Made by a program: the position numbers and the translations under genes | Source: Candidatus Peregrinibacteria bacterium CG11_big_fil_rev_8_21_14_0_20_46_8 | GTDB taxonomy: Bacteria > Patescibacteriota > Gracilibacteria > UBA1369 > UM-FILTER-53-11 | Length of the DNA: 12,439 bases | Direction: 5' to 3' | Assembly: GCA_002796025.1 (NCBI GenBank) | Contig: PCVQ01000010.1 | Location: 25,682 to 38,120 of the forward strand | The notes under the pieces: generated by a model | The model's input: only the letters and a program-made list of their open reading frames with translations | Databases searched by the model: none | Told to the model about the DNA's origin: nothing | In this document: in pieces, positions 1-5,707 of the stretch | How positions within the stretch are numbered: position 1 is the first letter of the stretch | Layout of the letters: each line of letters starts with the position of its first letter

Positions 1-356
1 ACATTGTCTACGGTAATTGTATTCCCGGCACTTTGTGTAATGGTTCCGGTATATCCAGCATCAATAATAAATTGGCTTACGTTCCAATTCAGATCTATTG
101 TCGCATTGTTATCACAGGAATTTGCAAAGTGTACGATGTCATCCGATCCCGGCACCTCTGCTGAATCTCCTCCGCCCGCATTGCACGCCGCTTCGCTCGT
201 ATTCCAGTTGCCTGCAACATTCACCGATTCACCGGCGCCGCCCACCCAATAGTAGGTATTTGCAGCAGCCCGCGCATCTCTCACCAGGACGAGAGCACAC
301 AGAACAGTAAGAAAGAGAAATGTACCAGAAAATAATTGGTATATTTTTGATTTCAT
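1..356 (-). CDS. Secreted surface protein with signal peptide, N-terminal fragment (gene runs off the left edge)
   Basis: Reading the complement from the ATG at 354-356 gives an open frame of 118 full codons to the window edge with no stop. The first 30 residues look like a Sec signal peptide: a short lysine n-region (MKSK), a hydrophobic core at about residues 9-25, and an ARA-A type cleavage site near residue 30. The mature part is polar and rich in Gly, Asn, Thr and Ser. It starts with YYWVGGAG, then GNWNT (49-53) and PGSDDIVHF (69-77), followed by short beta-like stretches such as DAGYTGTIT (99-107). Cysteines at 58 and 81 could form a disulfide. The W-GG / GNW / P-DD-V-F spacing resembles the repeat modules of beta-helical autotransporter-like and CPR cell-surface proteins; that is a resemblance, not a domain hit. 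It lies 83 nt downstream of rpsI and probably has its own promoter. Role unknown; adhesion or surface coat is a guess. Confidence 0.8.
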   Translation of the reverse strand, partial: MKSKIYQLFSGTFLFLTVLCALVLVRDARAAANTYYWVGGAGESVNVAGNWNTSEAACNAGGGDSAEVPGSDDIVHFANSCDNNATIDLNWNVSQFIIDAGYTGTITQSAGNTITVDN

Positions 357-390
357 TGGTGTTTATTTTTCTATCTGTTGCAGTCATAGT

Positions 391-418
391 ATTTTACCAC
401 AAAAAACCGTCCTGTAAA
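391..418 (-). promoter_or_regulatory. Probable sigma70-type promoter of the secreted-protein gene
   Basis: On the minus strand TTTACA (413-418; 5 of 6 to TTGACA) is followed after 16 nt by TAAAAT (391-396; 5 of 6 to TATAAT). Transcription would begin near 384, leaving a leader of about 28 nt before the ATG at 356. It is the best promoter match I found among the gaps of the window, and it lies where the gene content changes from ribosomal to surface protein. Not tested; based on consensus matching only. Confidence 0.5.
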
Positions 419-429
419 AGGCTTGGTTT
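401..429 (-). terminator. Probable intrinsic terminator after rpsI
   Basis: Eleven bases after the rpsI stop codon the minus-strand transcript can fold AAACC..G.CC against GG.C.GGTTT around a UUUUACA loop. This gives about eight base pairs interrupted by small bulges. The stem runs directly into a run of six U (401-406). The stem is imperfect, so efficiency may be only partial. It would end the long ribosomal operon. The -35 box of the next promoter lies in its loop. Confidence 0.55.
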
Positions 430-439
430 CATGAATTTT

Positions 440-1042
440 TTAGCGCTTCGACCACTGTGGTGCACGGCGTGCACGCTTCAGACCAAACTTTTTGCGCTCT
501 TTTACGCGCGAATCGCGGCGGAGAAACATTGCATGTTTTAATGCCGGGCGGAGTTCTGCTTTATATGTAACGAGAGCTTTTGCAATTCCATGACGAATGG
601 CATCTGCTTGTGCCGGAATGCCGCCGCCTTTAACAATAACCGTGATATCGAATGCAGTTAAATTGTCAGTTAAGCGTAGCGGTGAATGAATTTTGTCTTG
701 ATCGCTTAACACAGTAAAGTATTGTTCGAGAGCTTTATTATTCACAATAATATTTCCTTTGCCCTTTGGGTAGAGACGTACTCGCGCTACAGCACTTTTG
801 CGCTTACCATTTGCATAAAAGTAGTCGCCCTTTGGGGCTGCTACAGCAACAGGAGCAACTTTCGCTTTTGGTGTGTCAACTTTAGGTGCTGTACTAGTTT
901 TTTTAGTTTGTGCTTCCTGTGCCACTTTTGGGCTAGACTTGGAGGTGCTCTTTGCAGAAGACTTTTTAGCAGGCGCCTTCTTGGGAGCAGTTTTCTTAGC
1001 TGGGCTGGTCTTAGCGGAGGTAGTAGTTTTTTTAGCAGGCAT
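440..1042 (-). CDS. rpsI: 30S ribosomal protein S9 with long basic N-terminal tail
   Basis: S9 sits in the head of the small subunit, and its C-terminal tail reaches toward the P-site tRNA. The core spans about residues 73-200: YFYANGKRKSAVARVRL at 74-90, GGGIPAQADAIRHGIAKAL (139-157) and the diagnostic ending KKFGLKRARRAP..SKR. At 200 aa it is much longer than the usual roughly 130. The extra length is an N-terminal tail (1-72) of Lys, Ala, Pro, Ser and Thr with PAKK repeated at 2-5, 14-17 and 24-27, reminiscent of histone H1 tails. The ATG at 1040-1042 lies 6 nt after the rplM stop, and no in-frame ATG closer to the core exists, so the tail is very probably translated. Last gene of the ribosomal run. 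Confidence 0.96.
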   Translation of the reverse strand: MPAKKTTTSAKTSPAKKTAPKKAPAKKSSAKSTSKSSPKVAQEAQTKKTSTAPKVDTPKAKVAPVAVAAPKGDYFYANGKRKSAVARVRLYPKGKGNIIVNNKALEQYFTVLSDQDKIHSPLRLTDNLTAFDITVIVKGGGIPAQADAIRHGIAKALVTYKAELRPALKHAMFLRRDSRVKERKKFGLKRARRAPQWSKR

Positions 1043-1048
1043 AAGAGA

Positions 1049-1498
1049 TTATTTCAGGTTAAGAACTTCGGGTTTTTGTGCATCGTGTTTGTGCTCGGTT
1101 TCGGCAAAAATATGAAGGCGCTTCATAAATGAATGGCGCAACTTATTTTTTGGAAGCATGCCATAGATCGCCTCGTAAAGAAGCTTTTCTGGTTTGCGTT
1201 CAAGCATTTCACGGGCAGTTCGCGATCTAAAACCTCCCGGGAATTGCGTATGCCACTCGTACATTTTTTTGTCGAGCTTTGTTCCCGATAGCTTTACATG
1301 TTTGGCATTGATAACAACAACATGGTCACCGCAATCGTGCTGCATGGTAAAATGGACCTTATCTTTACCGCGAAGTACCTTTGCAATTTCGGTTGCCGCA
1401 TGGCCAAGATGAGAGTTGCTCACATCGACAATGAACCATTTACGATCGAGCATATGAGGAGTTGGCTGCGTAGTTTTTTGTGACTTTTTAGGTTGCAT
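1049..1498 (-). CDS. rplM: 50S ribosomal protein L13
   Basis: L13 is an early-assembling large-subunit protein. The 149-aa product matches the usual length of about 142-150. Recognisable parts are RKWFIVDVS (19-27), the LG..A..IA..LRGK stretch (31-45), the DCGDHVVVINA segment (55-65), and GGF..RTA.EMLERKP (88-103) followed by the GMLPKNKL (113-120) and R..FMKRLHIF (121-131) motifs. The final dozen or so residues after F131 are charged and poorly conserved in the family. The start at 1496-1498 lies 3 nt after the rplQ stop and leaves a short basic N-terminal lead. It pairs with rpsI, the standard L13-S9 arrangement. Confidence 0.97.
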   Translation of the reverse strand: MQPKKSQKTTQPTPHMLDRKWFIVDVSNSHLGHAATEIAKVLRGKDKVHFTMQHDCGDHVVVINAKHVKLSGTKLDKKMYEWHTQFPGGFRSRTAREMLERKPEKLLYEAIYGMLPKNKLRHSFMKRLHIFAETEHKHDAQKPEVLNLK

Positions 1499-1501
1499 AG
1501 T

Positions 1502-1855
1502 TTAAATAAGTTCAATTTGGACAAGAGTTGCTTTATCACCGTCACGAAGACCGATACGGGTAATGCGGGTAAAACCAGATTGGCGATCGGCATATTTTGG
1601 CTTAAGGACTTCGAGTAGCTTGCGTGATGCATCAGTATTTGAGAGGTACTTTGGCGTCATGCGAATCGCTTCGCGGGCTTCTTTTTTCTGTACGATATTC
1701 ATAAGACGACCAAAGCGGGCACTTACCACTTTGGCACGTGCTTCGGTAGTCCGAATTTTATCGTGCAAGATAAGTGAGGTTGTAAGATTGCGCAGCAAGG
1801 CAGTGCGATGATCTTTGCGGAGGCCAAGTTTTTTAACTTTATTACGGTGACGCAT
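1502..1855 (-). CDS. rplQ: 50S ribosomal protein L17
   Basis: L17 lies near the peptide exit tunnel of the large subunit. The 117-aa protein opens with MRHRNKVKKLGL, followed by R.ALLRNL..SLI.H..I.TTEARAK, the hallmark N-terminal block of the family. It ends with RQSGFTRITRIGLRDGDKA (92-110) and the usual terminal VQIELI. Length is normal for a bacterial L17 without C-terminal extension. It directly follows rpoA with an 11-nt gap, as in the alpha operon of most bacteria. The sequence just before its ATG is TACTATACCC, without any purine-rich ribosome-binding motif. Confidence 0.98.
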   Translation of the reverse strand: MRHRNKVKKLGLRKDHRTALLRNLTTSLILHDKIRTTEARAKVVSARFGRLMNIVQKKEAREAIRMTPKYLSNTDASRKLLEVLKPKYADRQSGFTRITRIGLRDGDKATLVQIELI

Positions 1856-1866
1856 GGGTATAGTAA

Positions 1867-2841
1867 TTATTCTTCTGAAAGTTTGAGACCGCGAGCTTCA
1901 AGTGCAGCTGCGACTTCGTTTAATGCCTTTCGGCCGAAGCCTCGGAGATTTGTTAATTTGCTCTCTGTACACTTTACAAGCATTTCAATTGAGCCGATAT
2001 CACCATTAATAAGGGCATTGAGCGTGCGTGGTGAGAGGCCGAGAATTTCAATTGGAGTATATGATTCTTGTGTCGGTTTAGTCGAAGCGTCCTCTTGTTG
2101 CTTTTCGATAATCTTTTGAGGATCTGTCATAAAGTCGGGCTCTACGGCAACATCTGCTGCATTAAAGAGACCAAAATATGATTTAAGTACATTCGATGCA
2201 AATTTCATCGCATCTTCAGGGCTAATTGCCCCATTCGTTTCAATTTCGAGTGTTAATTTATCGAGATCGGTTAGTGCACCCACACGCGTTGCCTCGACAT
2301 CATATCGAACTTTTTTGATAGGGGAGAAAAAGGCATCAACAAAAATAAGATTGGCAGTGTCGTCGGTTTTTTGCATTTGTGCAACCGGACGGTATCCCAC
2401 GCCCTTTTCGACACGGATCTCCATATTTATTTTGCCTCCTTTATCGAGAGTTGTAATATATTGATCAGGATTTAATACTTCAATATCGTTCGGGGTTTGA
2501 AGATCTTTCGCTGTTACAACACCTTCTTTATTTGTCTTCAGAGTGATCGTTCCTGGTTCTTTCGAATCTTTCTTTAATTGCACAAGTTTCAGGTTGAGTA
2601 TGATATCTAAAACGCTCTCCTTCGCGCCTTTTAATGTTGCATATTCATAGGTAACACCCTCTATGCGAACACCTGTAATTGCCGCGCCTGGCAGTGAAGA
2701 GAGAAGAACACGTCGCAACGCATTACCAACAGTCATACCATAACCTGTTGGAAGTGGGGTTACCGTAAATATCGCGTGATTATCGCTTACCCGTTGAACA
2801 CGGATTTTTGGAAGACCTAGTTCTGCTTGGAGTTGATGCAT
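1867..2841 (-). CDS. rpoA: DNA-directed RNA polymerase subunit alpha
   Basis: Alpha dimerises to nucleate RNA polymerase assembly, and its C-terminal domain binds UP elements and activators. I place the start at the ATG at 2839-2841 (324 aa), because an upstream in-frame ATG at 2910 would overlap rpsD and add 23 residues unlike any alpha N-terminus. The N-terminal domain shows GYGMTVGNALRRVLLSSLPG (33-52), the dimerisation and beta-contact block. An acidic linker (about 240-260) leads to the C-terminal domain (262-324), with LSPRTLNAL (269-277) keeping the DNA-contacting Arg (R272) and Asn (N275), and the helix-hairpin-helix LRGFGRKAL (299-307). In that hairpin a usual Asn is Gly and a usual Ser is Ala compared with E. 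coli. It lies between rpsD and rplQ, with a pyrimidine-rich 46-nt leader. Confidence 0.97.
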   Translation of the reverse strand: MHQLQAELGLPKIRVQRVSDNHAIFTVTPLPTGYGMTVGNALRRVLLSSLPGAAITGVRIEGVTYEYATLKGAKESVLDIILNLKLVQLKKDSKEPGTITLKTNKEGVVTAKDLQTPNDIEVLNPDQYITTLDKGGKINMEIRVEKGVGYRPVAQMQKTDDTANLIFVDAFFSPIKKVRYDVEATRVGALTDLDKLTLEIETNGAISPEDAMKFASNVLKSYFGLFNAADVAVEPDFMTDPQKIIEKQQEDASTKPTQESYTPIEILGLSPRTLNALINGDIGSIEMLVKCTESKLTNLRGFGRKALNEVAAALEARGLKLSEE

Positions 2842-2887
2842 AGTATAAAGGGGTGAGAGATGGGAGAAGAGAGAAAGAAAATAAAAC
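2842..2887 (-). promoter_or_regulatory. Pyrimidine-rich leader of rpoA
   Basis: The gap between rpsD and the chosen rpoA start reads on the transcript strand as 40 pyrimidines out of 46, including CTTTCTCTCTTCTCCC and ACCCC eight nt before the ATG. No Shine-Dalgarno-like purine motif occurs. It may be a translation-initiation element, for instance bound by ribosomal protein S1; that role is inference. Confidence 0.3.
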
Positions 2888-3493
2888 TTAGGTGCGCGAA
2901 TAAAACTCAATAATCATTTGGGTATCGATTGATTGTTCGAGATCTTCTTTCTGTGCAGAGCCGCTTACTTTTGCACTGATTGCATTGGTATCTACGGTTA
3001 ACCAGCCGGGTACCTGTACTTTGCGTTTTGCAAAATTTTCGAATGCCGGCATGCTCTTATTTTTTTCCCGAATTCCAAATTCATCGCCTTCCTGAACAAC
3101 AATTGAAGGAATAGTTACGCGGCGGCCGTTGAGTGTCACAATTCCATGACTTACGAGCTGACGAGCCTGGCGGCGCGTGCGGGCAATTCCACTGCGGAAT
3201 ACCGCATTGTCCAAGCGTTTTTCTAGATTCTTTAGGAGTTCATCACCAGTAATGCCCTTACTCTTTACTGCAGCAGCGTAGTACTTGCGCATTTGTTTTT
3301 CGGTAAGACCAAAAATACGCTTTGCCTTCTGTTTTTCACGAAGCTGCTTAGCATAGTCAGAAGTTTTTGGCAGACGCTTGTTGCCGTGTTGCCCAGGAGG
3401 TGTAGGGCGCTTAATAGCAGCACACTTGTGTTTATCACAGAGTGAGATGCCTTCACGACGGCAGTAGCGACAAATTGGTCCAGAATAACGCAT
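2888..3493 (-). CDS. rpsD: 30S ribosomal protein S4, zinc-finger type
   Basis: S4 nucleates assembly of the small-subunit body and contacts 16S rRNA at the five-way junction. In many bacteria it also represses its own operon. The 201-aa protein has the usual length. Cysteines 8, 11, 19 and 24 form a C-x2-C-x7-C-x4-C cluster, a probable zinc site with a shorter spacer than in Thermus S4. Next comes PTPPGQHG (30-37). The S4 RNA-binding domain covers about 92-155, with RLDN.VFR.G.A.TRRQARQLVSHG (93-116) and LNGRRVTIPS (121-130). The C-terminus ends in MIIEFYSR, as typical. Order rpsM-rpsK-rpsD-rpoA is the alpha operon. Confidence 0.98.
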   Translation of the reverse strand: MRYSGPICRYCRREGISLCDKHKCAAIKRPTPPGQHGNKRLPKTSDYAKQLREKQKAKRIFGLTEKQMRKYYAAAVKSKGITGDELLKNLEKRLDNAVFRSGIARTRRQARQLVSHGIVTLNGRRVTIPSIVVQEGDEFGIREKNKSMPAFENFAKRKVQVPGWLTVDTNAISAKVSGSAQKEDLEQSIDTQMIIEFYSRT

Positions 3494-3526
3494 AGATAGT
3501 GGGGGAGAAGTGGAGTAAGGGAGAGA
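3494..3526 (-). promoter_or_regulatory. Pyrimidine-rich leader of rpsD
   Basis: The rpsK-rpsD gap reads on the transcript strand as 29 pyrimidines out of 33. It has CTCCC and CTCCCCC runs, the second ending 7 nt before the rpsD ATG. It resembles the rpoA leader in composition and in the place of the C-run. The complement carries matching G-runs. Function unproven. Confidence 0.3.
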
Positions 3527-3988
3527 TTAATTACGAGGTGCTTTGCGGGGACGGCAGCCGTTGTGGGGGACAGCAGTACGTTCTCGAATTGATTCGATCT
3601 GTACGCCGCAACCACTTACGGCACGGAGTGCCTGGTCACGTCCAGTACCAATGCCTTTTACGGCAATGTGAACACGTTCGACACCAAATACTTTTGCTTT
3701 GTTTAAGGCATTTTCTACGGCAACTGAGGCAGCGTACGGTGTTGCCTTACGCGTGCCTTTAAAGCCAGAGGAACCAGCTGAAGACCAGCACAAAACATTT
3801 CCGCTCGGATCTGTAATGGTAACAATGGTATTGTTGAAACTTGCAATAATATAGAGATTTGCTTCGGGAACACTGCGCTTCTTGCCCTTCTTTTTCACAG
3901 CCTTCTTTTTTTCTTCAGCTGCTTCGGGTGCATCGTTTGCACCTTCTGTAGCCTTCACATCTTTCTTTTTTGCATCTGCATCAGCCAT
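3527..3988 (-). CDS. rpsK: 30S ribosomal protein S11 with charged N-terminal extension
   Basis: S11 is on the small-subunit platform and contacts the 3' region of 16S rRNA near the E site. The core starts at about residue 39 and contains ANLYIIASFNNTIVTITD (43-60), GSSGFKGTRKATPYAA (72-87), GIGTGRDQALRA (112-123) and the ending IRERTAVPHNGCRPRKAPR. At 153 aa it exceeds the usual roughly 125-130. The extra part (1-38) is rich in Lys, Ala, Glu and Asp and probably disordered or helical. The ATG at 3986-3988 lies 13 nt after the rpsM stop, and no internal ATG closer to the core exists. Confidence 0.97.
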   Translation of the reverse strand: MADADAKKKDVKATEGANDAPEAAEEKKKAVKKKGKKRSVPEANLYIIASFNNTIVTITDPSGNVLCWSSAGSSGFKGTRKATPYAASVAVENALNKAKVFGVERVHIAVKGIGTGRDQALRAVSGCGVQIESIRERTAVPHNGCRPRKAPRN

Positions 3989-4001
3989 AGGGTAGGAGAG
4001 A

Positions 4002-4376
4002 TTATTTAGTTACTTTTTTCTTATTTGCCACCGTCTTTTTCTTACCTTTTCGGGTGCGCGCATTTGTTTTAGTGCGCTGACCCCGAACAGGAAGCCGCTT
4101 GCGATGGCGCAGGCCGCGGTAGGAACCAATTTCTTGAAGCCGTTTAATATCGAGCTGAATCTTTCGTCGGAGATCTCCTTCAATCGGCATTTTACTTATA
4201 AATTCACGAATTCTGTTTAGGTCTGTCTCGCTGAGCTCACTTGCCTTTGTATCTGGATCGATATTGAGCTTTGCAAGAATATCGTGCGATTTAGACCAGC
4301 CGATGCCGTAAACGAGCATGAGTCCTGCCTTTATTCGCTTATTATCTGGAATGGTAATGCCTGCGAGACGTATCAT
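4002..4376 (-). CDS. rpsM: 30S ribosomal protein S13
   Basis: S13 sits at the top of the small-subunit head, forms the intersubunit bridge with L5, and its tail approaches the P-site tRNA. The 124-aa sequence begins MIRLAGITIPDNKRI and has the helix-two-turn-helix segment LVYGIGWSKSHDIL (21-34). The conserved GSYRGLRHRKRLPVRGQRTK runs over 84-103, followed by TNARTRKGKKK. The tail is lysine-rich, as usual. It lies 12 nt after rpmJ, starting the S13-S11-S4 triplet. Confidence 0.98.
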   Translation of the reverse strand: MIRLAGITIPDNKRIKAGLMLVYGIGWSKSHDILAKLNIDPDTKASELSETDLNRIREFISKMPIEGDLRRKIQLDIKRLQEIGSYRGLRHRKRLPVRGQRTKTNARTRKGKKKTVANKKKVTK

Positions 4377-4388
4377 AGTAGAAAGTTA

Positions 4389-4505
4389 TTAACCTTGGCG
4401 CTGCTTATGTTTAGGAGAGTCGCTGCAAATGATTCGACGAACACCTTTTCGTATGATTACTTTGCAATTTGCACAGATTTTCTTAACTGATGTGCGGACT
4501 TTCAT
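4389..4505 (-). CDS. rpmJ: 50S ribosomal protein L36, zinc-binding form
   Basis: This very short gene is found by translating the gap between infA and rpsM. The ATG at 4503-4505 opens a 38-codon frame ending in TAA at 4389-4391. The product begins MKVRTSVKKICANCKVI and ends RQG. Cysteines 11, 14 and 27 with His33 give the classical zinc ribbon of L36, which stabilises 23S rRNA helices in the large subunit. Length and the KVR.SVK.ICxxCK start are diagnostic. The infA-rpmJ-rpsM order is the normal bacterial one. Some CPR genomes lack L36; this one has it in the zinc-dependent version. Confidence 0.97.
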   Translation of the reverse strand: MKVRTSVKKICANCKVIIRKGVRRIICSDSPKHKQRQG

Positions 4506-4526
4506 GGTCTATAAGTTGAGGTAAAA

Positions 4527-4793
4527 TTATCTTTGTGGTCCATCGGGACGGGGACGCTCAATTTTGTAACGGTAGACGATCCTTCCTTTGCTGAGATCGT
4601 ATGGATCGAGCTCAATACGTACACGGTCTCCTTTAATGATTTTGATGTAGTTCATTCGCATCTTTCCCGATATGTATCCGGTGACAACGAAGTCATCTGG
4701 ATATTCTTCGCTATCGATGCGTACTTTGAAGGTCGTATTTGGAAGGATCTCGGTAACAACTCCATCAACGACGATCTTGTTATCTTTTGCCAT
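4527..4793 (-). CDS. infA: Translation initiation factor IF-1
   Basis: IF-1 occupies the ribosomal A site during initiation and helps IF-2 and IF-3. The ATG at 4791-4793 gives MAKDNKIVVDGVV, matching the usual MAK(E)D..I...G.V start. The frame stays open upstream to a TTG at 4869-4871, but those 26 extra codons do not resemble IF-1 and cross a hairpin, so I exclude them. The single S1-like OB fold includes VTEILPNTTFKV (13-24), GYISGKMRMNYIKI (39-52) and the diagnostic LDPYDLSKGRIVYR (62-75). At 88 aa it is longer than the common 72, with a few extra residues around SEEYPDD (28-34) and a basic C-terminal tail of about 13 residues after R75. A 131-nt gap, the longest inside the ribosomal gene run, precedes it. 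Confidence 0.96.
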   Translation of the reverse strand: MAKDNKIVVDGVVTEILPNTTFKVRIDSEEYPDDFVVTGYISGKMRMNYIKIIKGDRVRIELDPYDLSKGRIVYRYKIERPRPDGPQR

Positions 4794-4826
4794 AAGGGAG
4801 CGTTGGGCACTAGTGAATAGACGTCG

Positions 4827-4869
4827 CGGCTCTTTATTCAGCCGTGTATAAGGTATCGTAACCTGATAC
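4827..4869 (-). other. Two adjacent hairpins in the infA leader
   Basis: In the 131-nt map-infA gap two inverted repeats lie almost back to back. The first to be transcribed (4846-4869) pairs GTAT with ATAC and AGGT with ACCT across one mismatch, with a 6-nt loop. The second (4827-4844) has a five-pair CGGCT/AGCCG stem with an 8-nt loop. Neither is followed by a U-run, so neither is a normal terminator. They end about 33 nt before the infA ATG. A regulatory leader or an RNA-processing site is possible, but the fold is only read by eye. Confidence 0.4.
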
Positions 4870-4924
4870 AAGCAGAGGGATATTACCGAATCACTTACCT
4901 ATTATGCAAGCTAAAAGCAAAAAT

Positions 4925-5707
4925 CTATTGCGTATATACATTGTTTATTGTGTTGTTATATTGAGTGAAGACTTCGTAACCTGAAGCGGTAATTGCAACC
5001 GTATGTTCAATTTGGCAGGCCATCGATTTATCACGGGTTACTGCAGTCCAATCATCATGAAGTACATCGGCAAAGCGATCGCCCATGGCAGCAATAGGTT
5101 CAATAGCAATAGTCATACCGGGTACGAGCAGCGTGCCTTTGCCCTTTTTTCCAAAGTTGGGCACCTCTGGAGGCTCGTGCATGGCGCGCCCGATACCGTG
5201 TCCAATAAAGTCACGTACGATGCTGTATCCTTTTCCTTCGAGATAGTGCTGGATCGTAAAGCCAATATCGCCCGTATATGCTCCGGGCCTAATAACTTCC
5301 AGTGCTTTTTCTAATGATTTTTGAACATGCCGTACAAAATCCTTTGTTGCTTGCGGCACATTGCCAACCATTATGGTGATTGCAGAATCGCTCTGCCATC
5401 CTTTATATATTACCCCGCAGTCGATAGTTACAATATCGCCGTCTTGAATCGTGCGCTTGCCCGGAATGGTATGCACAATTTCTTCATTAATAGAGATGCA
5501 CGTTACGCAAGGGAATCCTTGATAGCCCTTAAATGAAGGTGCAACTTGATGTCTTGCCATTGCAGCTTCTGCTTTGCGGTCAATTTCGGCAGTGGTTACA
5601 CCTGGTTTTACATAGGGAACGAGTCCATGCAATATTTCAGCCAAAATGTGTCCGCTCTGTCGCATGAGTGCGAGTTCGGACTCAGATTTTATAATGGGTT
5701 TGTTCAT
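4925..5707 (-). CDS. map: Methionine aminopeptidase, type I
   Basis: This cytosolic metalloenzyme removes the initiator methionine from new proteins, after deformylation, when the second residue is small. The 260-aa length is normal for type I without N-terminal extension. The five metal ligands are all present: D96 in TIDCG, D107 in QSDSA, H170 in GHGIG, E203 in AIEP and E234 in QIEHT. Substrate-contacting H79 (EIVHTIPG) and H177 (MHEPP) are also kept. The family signature RDFIGHGIGRAMHEPPEVPN covers 165-184. Its ATG overlaps the adk stop by ATGA (5704-5707), suggesting coupled translation. The adk-map-infA order between secY and rpmJ is common in bacteria. Confidence 0.98.
   Translation of the reverse strand: MNKPIIKSESELALMRQSGHILAEILHGLVPYVKPGVTTAEIDRKAEAAMARHQVAPSFKGYQGFPCVTCISINEEIVHTIPGKRTIQDGDIVTIDCGVIYKGWQSDSAITIMVGNVPQATKDFVRHVQKSLEKALEVIRPGAYTGDIGFTIQHYLEGKGYSIVRDFIGHGIGRAMHEPPEVPNFGKKGKGTLLVPGMTIAIEPIAAMGDRFADVLHDDWTAVTRDKSMACQIEHTVAITASGYEVFTQYNNTINNVYTQ

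Noticed and set aside
4..310. Two plus-strand frames at the left edge
   Set aside because: They are opposite the secreted-protein gene, whose minus frame has a clear signal peptide and ordered composition.
320..541. Plus-strand frame of 73 codons with a hydrophobic segment
   Set aside because: It is antisense to the signal-peptide region, the promoter-terminator junction and the end of rpsI. The hydrophobic stretch comes from T-rich sequence, and it resembles no known protein.
2842..2910. Upstream in-frame ATG for rpoA
   Set aside because: It overlaps rpsD and adds 23 hydrophobic and aromatic residues unknown in alpha subunits; the ATG at 2841 fits the family.
4794..4871. In-frame upstream extension of infA from a TTG codon
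   Set aside because: The added 26 residues are not IF-1-like, the TTG lies in a hairpin, and the ATG at 4793 gives the standard start.
4901..4906. CATAAT as a -10 box before infA
   Set aside because: No acceptable -35 hexamer lies 15-19 nt upstream, so a promoter is not supported.
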